DNA of 64,000 nucleotides from Candidatus Saccharimonadota bacterium (GTDB lineage Bacteria; Patescibacteriota; Saccharimonadia; Saccharimonadales; Saccharimonadaceae): NCBI GenBank assembly GCA_016280905.1, contig JAEEHN010000006.1, positions 1 to 64,000 of the forward strand, read 5' to 3'. Shown piece by piece: positions 28,982 to 39,552 of this stretch (position 1 is its first letter; each line of letters starts with the position of its first letter). The notes under the pieces were generated by a model. It saw only the letters and a program-made list of their open reading frames with translations, ran no database searches and was not told where the DNA came from. The position numbers and the translations under genes were made by a program.

Positions 28982-30197
28982 CAACTTTGAGGTCCTCAAA
29001 ATCGTGGGGGCCGTCTGCCCTTAAAATGGTTTTTTCGTGACCTTTGCCGAGAATTAAGACGAGGTCACCTTTTTTTGCAAATTTAAAAGCAAGGGCAATG
29101 GCTTGTCTGCGATCCAACTCTTTAAAGAGATCTTTGCCGAGAATCTTTCCATGCTTTTTGGCACCTTCAATAAAACCAGCGGCAATTTTTTCGGGATCTT
29201 CATCGCGAGAATCATCTTCGGTAATAATAACAATATCGGAATTTTTGGCAAGAATTTCGCCACGAATGGGACGAGTGGAAGGATCGCGACGGCCGGCGCC
29301 GCCATGAACAGAGATAATTCTGCCTTGATGATTTTTGACGGAGGCAAAAACTTTTTCGAGAGCGTCTGGAGCATGGGCATAATCGACGATAACTGTGAAA
29401 GGTTGGCCTTCGTCGATAACGTTCATGCGGCCTTCGACGGAGTCGAGGGATTTAATGCCGGTTTCAATCTGTTCGTTTGTGAGTCCGAGTTTTTGGCCAA
29501 CTAGAGCAGTAGCGAGAGAATTATAAACATTGAATTCACCAGGAATTTTGGTTTCGATATCTATATCATTAAATGAATATTTGACGCTAGAAACAGTGAG
29601 TTTAATGGATTTTGCACGATTTTCGCCATTTTTTATACCATATGTGATATATTTATGGGAAAGTTTTTTAAAATATCTTGTGGCAGGATCGTCAGCATTT
29701 AAAATATTAAACTTGGCTTTTTTGAAGAGTTTGCCTTTAGTGGCACGGTATTTGGCGATGGTTTTATGATAATCTAGATGTTCATGAGTGAGATTGGTAA
29801 AAACGGCGATTTCGACAGGAATACCGAGGGTCCGATATTCGGCAAGGGCATGAGAAGTAACTTCAAGAACAAGAAACTTGGCACCTTGTTTTTTGATTTC
29901 GGCAATGCGTTGATTAAGCGTAACGGCGTCAACGGTAGTCATATGACCAAGTTCTGGCGTCAAGACCTTGACGCCCCAAGCAACAGTAGTCATGAGACCA
30001 GTCTTGAAACCGGCACGATTTAACATGTTCCAAATCATGAAACAAGTAGTAGTTTTACCGTTAGTGCCAGTGACGCCAATAACGCGGAGCTTATGAGCAG
30101 GAAAATGATATTTTAAATTGGCAAAGACAGCCTGAAGAAAATGGTAGGGCAGGACCAAAGTGTTATAAAATGGTAGCTTTTCAAGATATTTTTTCAT
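28941..30197 (-). CDS. MurE-like UDP-MurNAc-tripeptide synthetase family
   Basis: VIGVTGTNGKTTTCFMIWNML, FTNLTHEHLDYH, VDYAHAPDALEKV, GKGHE. Confidence 0.87.
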   Translation of the reverse strand: MKKYLEKLPFYNTLVLPYHFLQAVFANLKYHFPAHKLRVIGVTGTNGKTTTCFMIWNMLNRAGFKTGLMTTVAWGVKVLTPELGHMTTVDAVTLNQRIAEIKKQGAKFLVLEVTSHALAEYRTLGIPVEIAVFTNLTHEHLDYHKTIAKYRATKGKLFKKAKFNILNADDPATRYFKKLSHKYITYGIKNGENRAKSIKLTVSSVKYSFNDIDIETKIPGEFNVYNSLATALVGQKLGLTNEQIETGIKSLDSVEGRMNVIDEGQPFTVIVDYAHAPDALEKVFASVKNHQGRIISVHGGAGRRDPSTRPIRGEILAKNSDIVIITEDDSRDEDPEKIAAGFIEGAKKHGKILGKDLFKELDRRQAIALAFKFAKKGDLVLILGKGHEKTILRADGPHDFEDLKVAKQLLARIQQDRQ

Positions 30198-30212
30198 ATC
30201 CTTATTATAACA

Positions 30213-31445
30213 TTATCGATAATGTTTAAGTGAGTCGATAGGATTTTTGGAGGCAGCCTTAATGGCCGGATAAATACCGAAGATAATACCGATGGCGAGA
30301 GTAGTAAAGAAAGTAAGAAAGAGAATGTTCAGACTAATATAAGGTGCAAATGGAGTGATAATGGAGATAAAGAATGCAACAACATAACCTAAAACAAGTC
30401 CAAAAATACCACCAAGAACGGAAAGGATAAGAGCCTCAAAGAGAAATTGCATAAGGATATTGCGACCAGAAGCCCCAACAGCTTTTCTGATGCCAATTTC
30501 ATGAGTGCGTTCGGCAACCGATACCAGCATAATATTCATAACGCCAATACCTCCAACTATTAGAGAAATCGCTGCGACTAGAGTCAGCATGCCCGATACA
30601 ACCGTAAAAAGGGAGCTGGCAGGATGAGTGATTTGATCGCCGTAAGTAACACTAAAATTTTCATCTCCGAGTTTGTTGTCTTTAAGGGCTTTTTCGATAT
30701 CGGCGGAAACCTGAGTAAGGCTATCGGTATTGCTAGCTTTGATATTAATTTGTTGAATTTGGGTAGAACCAGTGATGCGGTCTAGATCTTCAATATTCAT
30801 AATGAGGGCATTATCAAAATCAACATTGTCAAAATTGATAGATTTTTCAACTTCGTCTAACACGCCGATAACCATGAATTTTTCACCCATAATGGTGACC
30901 ATTTTGCCAACAGTGCTATTGACAGTATTAAAGAGAGCGAGGGAAAGAGTAGAACCAAGAACGACGGTTTTACTTTCGTCGTCATCTTTAAAGAATGAAC
31001 CGAATTTAAGGGCAAAAGGCTCGATGATGATAAAGTCGTCGGTGGTGCCAAGAATGGGAACTGAGGGAAAAGTGTTTTTTTCAGAAGAAACCGTATTGGT
31101 AGAAATAGCAATAGGCGCAACGGCAGTGATATTTCCAACTTTTAAGATGGCATTAACGTCCGATGTGGTGAGATTGCTTTTTTGAAAGGAATTAGAAGAG
31201 GTAAGTTCTTCGACAATGCTAGTAATAGAACTCTTGGTAGAGCTAGGGCGTACAACAATTAGATCATTACCAATATTATTTACTTCGCTTTTAACAAGAT
31301 TGGAAATACTGCCCATAAGAGAAAGAATAAGGACAATACTGGCAACGCCAATAGCAATACCAATACACGTAAGTAGGGAACGAGTGCGATTTTCTTTAAT
31401 TGCAATTTTGGCAAGTTTAAAGTGAGTTTTAATTAGAGAAGCCAT
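30213..31445 (-). CDS. MacB/FtsX-type ABC transporter permease
   Basis: N-terminal TM, MacB periplasmic domain, SVAERTHEIGIRKAVGAS. Confidence 0.92.
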   Translation of the reverse strand: MASLIKTHFKLAKIAIKENRTRSLLTCIGIAIGVASIVLILSLMGSISNLVKSEVNNIGNDLIVVRPSSTKSSITSIVEELTSSNSFQKSNLTTSDVNAILKVGNITAVAPIAISTNTVSSEKNTFPSVPILGTTDDFIIIEPFALKFGSFFKDDDESKTVVLGSTLSLALFNTVNSTVGKMVTIMGEKFMVIGVLDEVEKSINFDNVDFDNALIMNIEDLDRITGSTQIQQINIKASNTDSLTQVSADIEKALKDNKLGDENFSVTYGDQITHPASSLFTVVSGMLTLVAAISLIVGGIGVMNIMLVSVAERTHEIGIRKAVGASGRNILMQFLFEALILSVLGGIFGLVLGYVVAFFISIITPFAPYISLNILFLTFFTTLAIGIIFGIYPAIKAASKNPIDSLKHYR

Positions 31446-32275
31446 TATTTTTTCCTCCGGCGATTTTTGCGTTTTTTAGTTTTATTTGATCTTGACTTTT
31501 TGATAATAGCAACCGTCTCTGGTTTTTTCTTCATAATTTTGACACTGATGGGTTGAGGAAGATTGGCGTCGGCAACGGTCTTGATGTCAGTGTCGATTTG
31601 GCCATCGAGCATATTGATGACACGAGTAGCATAAACAGTGAGTGCGGGATTATGGGTAACCATAATAATAGTATTGCCTTCTTCATGGATGGCTTTTAGT
31701 TCTTCCATAACGATATGGGATGAGCGAGAATCGAGATTACCAGTAGGCTCGTCAGCAAGGATAATTTCGGGATTACTAACAATAGCACGAGCAATAGCAA
31801 CACGTTGTTGTTGTCCACCAGAAAGCTGATAGGGAAAATAATATTCACGTTCTTGAAGATGAAAGCGTTTTAGGGCATTTGAAGCATTTTTGAGGCGGGC
31901 GGTTTTAGAATGACCAGTATACACTAAAGGGAGAGCAACATTTTCGAGGATGGGCAAATCTTCAATCAAATTAAAATTTTGGAAGATAAAGCCAATTTTT
32001 TTGGCGCGAAGCCTGGCTTGTCTTTTAGAGGAAATGCCAGCAATGTTTTCGCCATTTAAAACATATTCACCACTAGTGGCACGATCCAAAAGGCCGATAA
32101 TATTTAAGAGAGTAGTTTTGCCGCAACCCGAAGGCCCCATAATCATAATAAATTCGCCACGTTTAATAGTGAGATCAAAATCTTTTAGTGCAAAAGATTC
32201 CGTATCACCATAACCGTAGCGTTTGGTTATTTTTTTTAATTCAATTACTGTATTTTCGCTCACCTTTTTCTCCAT
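31445..32275 (-). CDS. ABC transporter ATP-binding protein (LolD/MacB type)
   Basis: GPSGCGKTTLLNIIGLLD, LSGGQQQRVAIARA, LADEPTGNLDS. Confidence 0.93.
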   Translation of the reverse strand: MEKKVSENTVIELKKITKRYGYGDTESFALKDFDLTIKRGEFIMIMGPSGCGKTTLLNIIGLLDRATSGEYVLNGENIAGISSKRQARLRAKKIGFIFQNFNLIEDLPILENVALPLVYTGHSKTARLKNASNALKRFHLQEREYYFPYQLSGGQQQRVAIARAIVSNPEIILADEPTGNLDSRSSHIVMEELKAIHEEGNTIIMVTHNPALTVYATRVINMLDGQIDTDIKTVADANLPQPISVKIMKKKPETVAIIKKSRSNKTKKRKNRRRKK

Positions 32276-32279
32276 TTTC

Positions 32280-32370
32280 TGGCGGAAAGGACAAGATTCG
32301 AACTTGCGGAACCCTTTAAGAGTTCACACGCTTTCCAAGCGTGCGCCTTAAACCACTCGGCCACCTTTCC
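32280..32370 (-). tRNA. tRNA-Ser(GGA)
   Basis: anticodon arm CACGC-TTGGAAA-GCGTG, long variable arm, encoded CCA. Confidence 0.95.
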
Positions 32371-32384
32371 GTCTTGAAAGAAGT

Positions 32385-33566
32385 TTAGCATAAAACAACA
32401 AGGTTTTCAATGTGGGGAGTGCGAGGAAAAAAATTAAAAGTTTTAATTGTTGTAATTTTGTAATTGTTTAGTAGTAATTTAATATCACGAGCCTGAGTGG
32501 TGGGATTACAAGATAAATAAATGATAGTTCTTGGCTTAGCTTCATTTAACTTGTCAATTAATTTTTTATCACAGCCGGCACGAGGAGGGTCTAAAATAAC
32601 AGTTTGACCAGGTTTTATATGATTTAATACATTTTCGGATTTGTCTAATATCGGCAAGACGCTGTTTGCTTTTTGGGATGCTTCCTTGTCTTGTCCTAAA
32701 AATACTTGTTTGCAATTTTTTTCAAGTTCAGCGAAGGCCGACTTGTCAACTTCGACGAGAATGAGGTGATGAGCGTAGGCAACTGAGAGGCCAATAGTGC
32801 CAACCCCAGCATAAAGATCGAGAACATGATCGGTGATGATGTGTTTTTTGATTTCATTTAAGGCGAATTCATAAACTGGAAGATTGATTTGGAAAAAACC
32901 ATTGGGTGAATAAGAATAAGTTTGATTAAGGATGATATCGGTAAGATTTTTAAACTTGGGGTGTGGCTTTTTGTTCTCGTAAAGACCGCCGGAAATTTCG
33001 CCGTTTTGGTTGCAGCGTAAAAGCAAAGATTGGTATTTACGAGCATCTTCGTGGCGGGAATTTAAATCATCAATGATTTTTTGGGCGGCAGTAAGAATTT
33101 CGGGGCGTTCGATAGAGGAGTTGGCAATGGGGATTTTTTGATGAGAGCCGCGAGCGTGAAAAGCGAGAGAAATCTTGGCAGTTTCATGATTGTAATAGAG
33201 AGAATATTCCATTTTATTGCGATAAAAATAAGAGTTGTTGTCAGTAATAACTGGTGGCGGAGTAATATTAATTTGATGTTCACGAAAAATTTCGGTGACT
33301 AATTCTGACTTGAGCTGTTTTTCATAAGACCAGTCAATAATTTGCCAGGGAGAAGTGGAGAGAAAACAGGCATCTTTTGGTTCAACACGAAACCGAGAGG
33401 GTCGGCTGATTTTGGTGGCGATGGCTTCAATAAAATGCGATTTTTGTTTGGTGATTTCATACTGTTCGACAATTTCTCCAGGGAGAACGTTCCAGAAAAA
33501 AGCTTTTTTGCCATCATCTAAAGTAGCGAGACCTTGGCCACCAGGAATAATTTTCTCTATTTCCAT
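32385..33566 (-). CDS. RlmD/TrmA-family RNA (uracil-C5) methyltransferase
   Basis: DLYAGVGTIGLSVA, DPPRAGCDKKLI, IIYLSCNPTTQARDI; start at MEIEKI next to TATAAT. Confidence 0.9.
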   Translation of the reverse strand: MEIEKIIPGGQGLATLDDGKKAFFWNVLPGEIVEQYEITKQKSHFIEAIATKISRPSRFRVEPKDACFLSTSPWQIIDWSYEKQLKSELVTEIFREHQINITPPPVITDNNSYFYRNKMEYSLYYNHETAKISLAFHARGSHQKIPIANSSIERPEILTAAQKIIDDLNSRHEDARKYQSLLLRCNQNGEISGGLYENKKPHPKFKNLTDIILNQTYSYSPNGFFQINLPVYEFALNEIKKHIITDHVLDLYAGVGTIGLSVAYAHHLILVEVDKSAFAELEKNCKQVFLGQDKEASQKANSVLPILDKSENVLNHIKPGQTVILDPPRAGCDKKLIDKLNEAKPRTIIYLSCNPTTQARDIKLLLNNYKITTIKTFNFFPRTPHIENLVVLC

Positions 33567-33644
33567 TAAGGGTATTATAACATAGACTTCTCTTTCGGAC
33601 ACACTCGCTGGCTTGAAAGAGAAGGATATGTTATAATATATAGA

Positions 33645-35870
33645 ATGAACGCAGGTCAGATTCTAAAGGCAAGCGAGGTTTCAGCTCTTCGAGGCGGGGA
33701 ATTTTTGACGAATGTGACTGGAAGAAAAACTAAAATAAAAACTTCAAAAAAATGGGGTTCTTTCGGAGCGGCAGGATTCATCACGGTAATGATTATATTT
33801 TTCTTAGTAATTTTTGGATCTGGGAATATTATCCCGTCGGCACTTTCGGAACGTTTAATTGAAGAAACCGACGTCCAGTATGCTGATGCGGTTGAAAGTA
33901 AAAAAATCGTTTTTCAACAGGCCCTCAAAAACGGCAAAATTCCTGCTGATACTGCTAGAATTTTAAAAAATAACGGTATATTGGTAGGTTGCATTGATAA
34001 TGATAGATTTATTGAAACAAATCAATGTAGTGGCGAATTAGTATTAAAAATAGATGATAAGATGATTGCTGCGGATGATTTTATCATTGAAATCAATAGC
34101 AACACTAAGCTATACGACGCATTTAATAAAGCAACTTATTCCCGAGCAGCATATTGGTATGATGATGCTGCAAAGTCAGTGATGCAAAAAATCGGTACAA
34201 CGCGGAATAATTACAATACAAATTCTGATTTTGATGAAACAATGGAAAAAGTGATTGGTTCGGGGAGTAATATGAATGTGAATAATGTTGCTTTAGTGAA
34301 AAAAACTCGAATAAATGAGCAGACTGGTAAGGAAGAAATTTATTATGTTTATGAAGAGACTGGCGTTGCAGCGAGTTCTAAAACTAATGCTGACACGTTT
34401 ATAGTGGAGGTTGGACAAAAAAATTTGGCAAATTCGGTAAATGGAGCAACCTTAAATTCGGCGGATGCTTTAAAAGTAGCCGATACCATGTCTAAAGAAC
34501 AAAGGTCGAGTTTATTTTTCTTAGCCTTTATGGAAAATATTAGCAAGATGAAGGCGGGAGAAGGCAATGCTTCTAAAATTAATGAAGCGATGAACTATTT
34601 ATACGAAAGTGCCGAAACGGAAATAGTAGATATTGAAACTGGTGAAATTATAAAAACTACAGGTACAGCATTAGAATCACCAAGTTTATATGCGATTTTG
34701 TCTGGTGAAAAAATTGATGTAACGAAAGTACGAAATTATTCTTCAGATAGAGTTTTAAAAACAGTAGAGAATCAATTAGGGGTTAGTGGGAGTGAAGTAA
34801 TCAGTGGTACCGTAGCATCTTCTTCCAATAAAGTAAGAGGTGCGATTGGTAGATTTGTTAATAGTGGTACCGAATCTGCCTCACAGGAAATTTTAAGCTT
34901 AGTAAGACCAACTATTTCACAATCATTAATGGAAAATTCGTATAGTACTATAAAAGGTATAAATGCAGGTGAATTTATGGTGGAAGGAGCTATTAATGTG
35001 GGGAAGGAGCTCGCAAAAGCAAGCGGGGCAACAGCTGGAGATGCCGCAGCGGTAACAAGCTATGCTAGATTAAATAATGCCGTGTTAGCTATGGATGCAA
35101 AAGTAGACAGAATGAACCGAAGTCCATTTGATATAACTTCAAAAAATACCTTTCTTGGTTCGATTGTATATAGGATTGCCACTTTATCAGCGAGTAATTC
35201 TGGAGTGTGGTTTGCTGGTTTAAAAACTATTGGAGGGGTAATCTCGCAGTCATTAGTATTGCTACTACCAAGATCTTATGCGGATAATACAGAAGGATAT
35301 CTCAGTAATTTTGGTGATTGTGAAACTTTTGCGACAGCTTATAATGCGGTGGGTTCAGCACAGTGCGCCGAAATTGCAGTGTTTGATACCTCTACTTTAA
35401 ATAGTCCATTTAGTGATGAGGGATTTATTAATTTTGTGAACCAAAATACTACGTTAGGTAGTTCTGGATCTAGAACAATCAATCCAAATTCGGTTTTGGC
35501 AAACTTTATTTTATATAATACTGAAAAAACAACACCACTTGGGGTGATAGATGGCGGAATTTTGCAGTCTTTAAATAATGGTTCTTCAAGGGTAACATTT
35601 GTTTCGAATATCTTAGGAATGATTAAAACCTGGCTTTCGTCGTCAGAAAATAACAAAACAATCGCTTCGGGAGCAGCTTTTGTGAATTCTACTCAGAATA
35701 CAGATTGGCAAACTTACAAATATGCCCAGAGGTATGTATCTTTAGCGCGGGCAACTGCAGTACTAAAACAATATACGACAGATTCGGTGGCTTATAATAA
35801 TATAGAATTTTTTGAAGGTAACGAAAATCCAGTGATGGCATTTTTACAAGATTATTATGCTATGCGATAG
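33645..35870 (+). CDS. large membrane-anchored protein of unknown function
   Basis: 741-aa ORF, one N-terminal TM, polar extracytoplasmic body; TATAAT 7 nt before ATG. Confidence 0.8.
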   Translation: MNAGQILKASEVSALRGGEFLTNVTGRKTKIKTSKKWGSFGAAGFITVMIIFFLVIFGSGNIIPSALSERLIEETDVQYADAVESKKIVFQQALKNGKIPADTARILKNNGILVGCIDNDRFIETNQCSGELVLKIDDKMIAADDFIIEINSNTKLYDAFNKATYSRAAYWYDDAAKSVMQKIGTTRNNYNTNSDFDETMEKVIGSGSNMNVNNVALVKKTRINEQTGKEEIYYVYEETGVAASSKTNADTFIVEVGQKNLANSVNGATLNSADALKVADTMSKEQRSSLFFLAFMENISKMKAGEGNASKINEAMNYLYESAETEIVDIETGEIIKTTGTALESPSLYAILSGEKIDVTKVRNYSSDRVLKTVENQLGVSGSEVISGTVASSSNKVRGAIGRFVNSGTESASQEILSLVRPTISQSLMENSYSTIKGINAGEFMVEGAINVGKELAKASGATAGDAAAVTSYARLNNAVLAMDAKVDRMNRSPFDITSKNTFLGSIVYRIATLSASNSGVWFAGLKTIGGVISQSLVLLLPRSYADNTEGYLSNFGDCETFATAYNAVGSAQCAEIAVFDTSTLNSPFSDEGFINFVNQNTTLGSSGSRTINPNSVLANFILYNTEKTTPLGVIDGGILQSLNNGSSRVTFVSNILGMIKTWLSSSENNKTIASGAAFVNSTQNTDWQTYKYAQRYVSLARATAVLKQYTTDSVAYNNIEFFEGNENPVMAFLQDYYAMR

Positions 35871-36858
35871 CCTCTACACTGGTAATAATAACTTGGTGAT
35901 CGTGAAAATTTTTAATGAGACATTTGCGACGAATAGGGTCTAGTTCAGAGAAAACATCGTCTAATAGGATGATTGGTTTTTTGTGTTGTTTTTCATAAAT
36001 AAGGTTGGCTTCAATAAATTTAAGAGCAAGAATAATTGAGCGTGTTTCACCGCGCGAAGCAGAACCGTCGGCGATTTTATAATTAAAATTAAAAATATAA
36101 TCATCTCGATGAACACCAAAGCTAGTGTGGCCCAGATAAAGATCTTTTTTGAAGTTCATTTCAAGATTTTGAAGATATTTAGTTTCTAATAAACCTTTGG
36201 CTTCAGTTCTATAATCAATATTTACTTCGTCGTCATTTTCAGCAATAGAGCGATAGGTTGTAGTTAGCTTAGAATTGATTTCTTGAATAAATTTTTGACG
36301 ATCTTCACAAATTTTAGTACCATATTTCGCAAGCATGAGATTCCAGGAAAAAAGTGCTTCTGGTGCAAGATTGTCGTTTTTTAATAGTTCGTTACGTTGT
36401 TTGAGTGATTTTTCATATTTCAAAAGATTTTGATTGTAATTTTCATCAAACTCACTAAAAACTCGATTAAAATAATCACGGCGGCGGCCAGGAGAATGAC
36501 TAATTAAATTAAGGTCCGAGGGAAGAAAAAGAACAACTGGATATTTATATTTTTTAGGAAGACGTTTATTCTTCTTATCTAGAGTTTGGAAATTTTTATT
36601 TTTACCATCATAGGTAATAAAAATTTTTTCACCATTATGATATTCGAGCTCAATACGATAAAATTCAGTACCGGTTTTGATAATTTCAGAGTCGGTAGCA
36701 CGAAAACTTTTACCACGAGTGGAAATATAAATAGCTTCAAGAACCGAAGTTTTACCACTACCATTCTCACCCAAGATCAGAGAGGTATTATCGTCACATT
36801 CAAGATAATATTCGGTATGATTACGAAAATTAATGAGTTTGATAGATTTTATAATCAT
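35860..36858 (-). CDS. recF: DNA replication/repair protein RecF
   Basis: LINFRNHTEYYLE, LGENGSGKTSVLEAIY, ILLDDVFSELD. Confidence 0.93.
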   Translation of the reverse strand: MIIKSIKLINFRNHTEYYLECDDNTSLILGENGSGKTSVLEAIYISTRGKSFRATDSEIIKTGTEFYRIELEYHNGEKIFITYDGKNKNFQTLDKKNKRLPKKYKYPVVLFLPSDLNLISHSPGRRRDYFNRVFSEFDENYNQNLLKYEKSLKQRNELLKNDNLAPEALFSWNLMLAKYGTKICEDRQKFIQEINSKLTTTYRSIAENDDEVNIDYRTEAKGLLETKYLQNLEMNFKKDLYLGHTSFGVHRDDYIFNFNYKIADGSASRGETRSIILALKFIEANLIYEKQHKKPIILLDDVFSELDPIRRKCLIKNFHDHQVIITSVEAIA

Positions 36859-37955
36859 GAATTTAAAGGCATTATAATATGAGTATATTGATTACTCTTT
36901 TTATTGGTAAGGAGAATAGGTGCAATATGATCGGAAAAATTAAAGTTTATTTCTGATTCCTCGAGAGCATTAAGGGCATCCAGAAGAAAACGGGAATTAA
37001 GATTAATTTTGCCGGATTTTTCAACCTTTGTTTCAAGTCTAGAATCATTCTCACCAAATTCATTGGCGATAGATTTAACTGAAAAGATATTTGGAGTAGT
37101 AGTTTCACAAATAATTGAGCCACCAACCGATTTGGCAAAGAGGGCAGCTAATTTAGTAACACGAATCAACTCTTCACGATTTAATACGGCTTTAATGTTA
37201 CTATCTTTTGGAATTAACCTTTGATAATCTGGAAAACTAGCATCAATAAGTTTGGAAATAATTTCAATTTCACCAAGACGAAAACGTACTAAATCATCAT
37301 TAAAAGAAATTTCCACTTCCTCCATTTCATCATTAATAGAACGTAAAACTTCTTGAAGAGAATTAGATGGCACAATAGCGGAAACTTCACTTTCTACCTT
37401 ATCTATAAGTTTCTTTTCAGCTAAACGATAGCCATCTGTGGCGGCTATAGCAAGAGTATGATTATTAGTGTTAAAATATACACCAGTAAGTGCGGGGCGG
37501 GTAAGATCGTTTGAACTAGCAATAGCAACTTGACCAATACTGGTTTTAAATTCATCGATACCGATTTTATAAACAATGGCGTTTTTTTCATTGATTTCTG
37601 GGAGTTCCGGAAAATCATCAGCTATAGCACCATTAATAGTTGATGAATATTTACCAGCTGAGATAGTTACTTTAGTGTCTTTAGAGGAAATTTCAATAGT
37701 TTCACCTTTAGGAAGATTAGAAACGAATTCGGCTAAAAGTTTAGCTGGGACCGTCACCACACCATCTTCTGAATTAGAAACCGGAAGAAAATCTATAATT
37801 GCCATATCAAGATTAGTGGTGATAAGAGAAACTTTTTTCTTATCTACTCTAATTAAGACATTATTAAGGATAGGTAGAGTAACTTTGCCAATAGCAATAC
37901 GACTAATATTATTTAAAGCTTTACTTAATTTTTCTTGTGTAACTTTTATTTTCAT
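36855..37955 (-). CDS. dnaN: DNA polymerase III beta clamp
   Basis: family-typical sequence, position between recF and dnaA; 4-nt overlap with recF. Confidence 0.95.
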   Translation of the reverse strand: MKIKVTQEKLSKALNNISRIAIGKVTLPILNNVLIRVDKKKVSLITTNLDMAIIDFLPVSNSEDGVVTVPAKLLAEFVSNLPKGETIEISSKDTKVTISAGKYSSTINGAIADDFPELPEINEKNAIVYKIGIDEFKTSIGQVAIASSNDLTRPALTGVYFNTNNHTLAIAATDGYRLAEKKLIDKVESEVSAIVPSNSLQEVLRSINDEMEEVEISFNDDLVRFRLGEIEIISKLIDASFPDYQRLIPKDSNIKAVLNREELIRVTKLAALFAKSVGGSIICETTTPNIFSVKSIANEFGENDSRLETKVEKSGKINLNSRFLLDALNALEESEINFNFSDHIAPILLTNKKSNQYTHIIMPLNS

Positions 37956-38003
37956 TTTTTAGTCCTTTCTAATTATTAAATTATTAGTAATAGTTATAGT
38001 AGG

Positions 38004-38187
38004 GGTTGTGGAATAGTGGAAAAAATAGCTTGAGGTTAGAGGTAATAAATAGTGGAATTTATAGTGGAATGGGTGGGAAAAAATGGAGGATAAAATAGTT
38101 TTTTGCACATTGAATAAAATTTTTAATAATTTTACACAAAGATTTACAAAAGTTTTACACATAGTTTTACAAAAAGTTTTACACAAA
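38004..38187. repeat. dnaA-dnaN intergenic repeat arrays: TAGTGGAA-type x3-4, then TTTTACA(C/A)A x5 at ~12-bp period
   Basis: conserved A of TTTAC at 38134, 38146, 38157, 38169, 38181. Confidence 0.85.
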
Positions 38188-39552
38188 TTAACCATAGATT
38201 TTTTCCTTAATTTCTTCAATTTGATCACGGAGAATAAAATTTAATTTAAGATCATTCTCGATTTTCTTAATACCATGCATAACTGTAGTATGATCTTTAA
38301 CGCCAACCTCGAGGGCGATTTTATTGGTACTTAGACTTAATTCTTTAGAAAGAATAAACATAGCGACCTGGCGGGCATTTTTAATATTGGAGACACGAGA
38401 TTTACTGTGGAGATCTTTTAGAGTAAGATTGTAATATTTAGCGACTTTTTCAACAATTTGTTTTGAGGATAATGGACGGAGTTTAGAAGTATGATTAACG
38501 CTAACGGCACCATTATTAATAAGCTCTAGTGGTGTTAAACCACGCACTTCAGACATTAGGAGTATGGTGGAAAATTCGCCCTCAAGATCACGAATATTGG
38601 TATTTACATTTTCGGCGATATATTCGATGGCTTCAGGTTCGATTTCTACACCCATAAGTTCGGCTTTAGTACGAAGAATAGCACATTTGTCTTCAAATTT
38701 AGGAAGTTGGAGATCGAAAGCACCAGCCCAGGTAAGACGGGAAGCAAGGCGTTCGTCGACGGTTTTAATTTGAGAGGGGAGGCGGTCACTAGTGACTATA
38801 ATTTGTTTATTTAATTGATATAGATCATTAAAAATATTAAAAAATTCTTCTTGAGATTTTTCTTTATTAACAATAAATTGAAAATCATCAATAATAAGAC
38901 AGTCTAATTTCTGAAATTTACGATTAAATTCCTTACCTTTACCGCTCTTAATAGCATCAATAAAATCGGAATAAAAATGAGAAATAGGGGTATAAAAAAT
39001 TTTATAATTAGGATTATTTTTTAAAAGTTCATTACCAATAGCTTGAACAAGATGAGTTTTGCCAAGACCGGGTCCACCATAAAGAAAAAATGGATTATAG
39101 CGAGTGCCGGGTGAATCAATGATGCTTTTGGCGGCAGCAACAGCGAGTTCGTTGTTGGAACCAACAACAAAATTATCGAGAGTATATTTATTATTAAGAC
39201 CGTTTTTTAATTCTTCGAGAGTTTCTTTAGATGAAGTTTTAATAGTTTTAATATGTTCGCTTAGACTAGTAGTTGATCTAGTGATTTCGCGAGGGCGATT
39301 TTTGGTTTTAGTACTAGATTGAACCTCGAAGTCGATATTTACAATAGATATATTATTGTTACTAAGTGCTTTAGAAATTAGATCTAGATAGCGAGCACGA
39401 AGTTGTTTGACATAGAATGAATTTTTAACGCCAATTTTAATATCGCCATTTTCGGTGGAGAGAAGAGCAGTGTCTTGAAACCAGGTAGAAAAGTTAGCGG
39501 CGGAAATTTGTTGCTCGATTTCAGCTAATACGTTTTGCCAAACGTCGTACAT
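38188..39552 (-). CDS. dnaA: chromosomal replication initiator DnaA
   Basis: NPFFLYGGPGLGKTHLVQAIGNEL, IIDDFQFI, KDHTTVMHGIKKI. Confidence 0.97.
   Translation of the reverse strand: MYDVWQNVLAEIEQQISAANFSTWFQDTALLSTENGDIKIGVKNSFYVKQLRARYLDLISKALSNNNISIVNIDFEVQSSTKTKNRPREITRSTTSLSEHIKTIKTSSKETLEELKNGLNNKYTLDNFVVGSNNELAVAAAKSIIDSPGTRYNPFFLYGGPGLGKTHLVQAIGNELLKNNPNYKIFYTPISHFYSDFIDAIKSGKGKEFNRKFQKLDCLIIDDFQFIVNKEKSQEEFFNIFNDLYQLNKQIIVTSDRLPSQIKTVDERLASRLTWAGAFDLQLPKFEDKCAILRTKAELMGVEIEPEAIEYIAENVNTNIRDLEGEFSTILLMSEVRGLTPLELINNGAVSVNHTSKLRPLSSKQIVEKVAKYYNLTLKDLHSKSRVSNIKNARQVAMFILSKELSLSTNKIALEVGVKDHTTVMHGIKKIENDLKLNFILRDQIEEIKEKIYG

Noticed and set aside
38104-38187. CRISPR array
   Set aside because: Repeat unit is only ~9 bp with ~3-bp gaps and no unique spacers or cas genes; fits an origin-type array. 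No other CRISPR-like pattern seen in the window.
37959-38228. 89-aa ORF MIKLKKLRKKSMVNLCKTFCKTMCKTFVNLC
   Set aside because: Is a translation of the intergenic TTTTACACA repeats and overlaps the dnaA 3' end; non-coding array.
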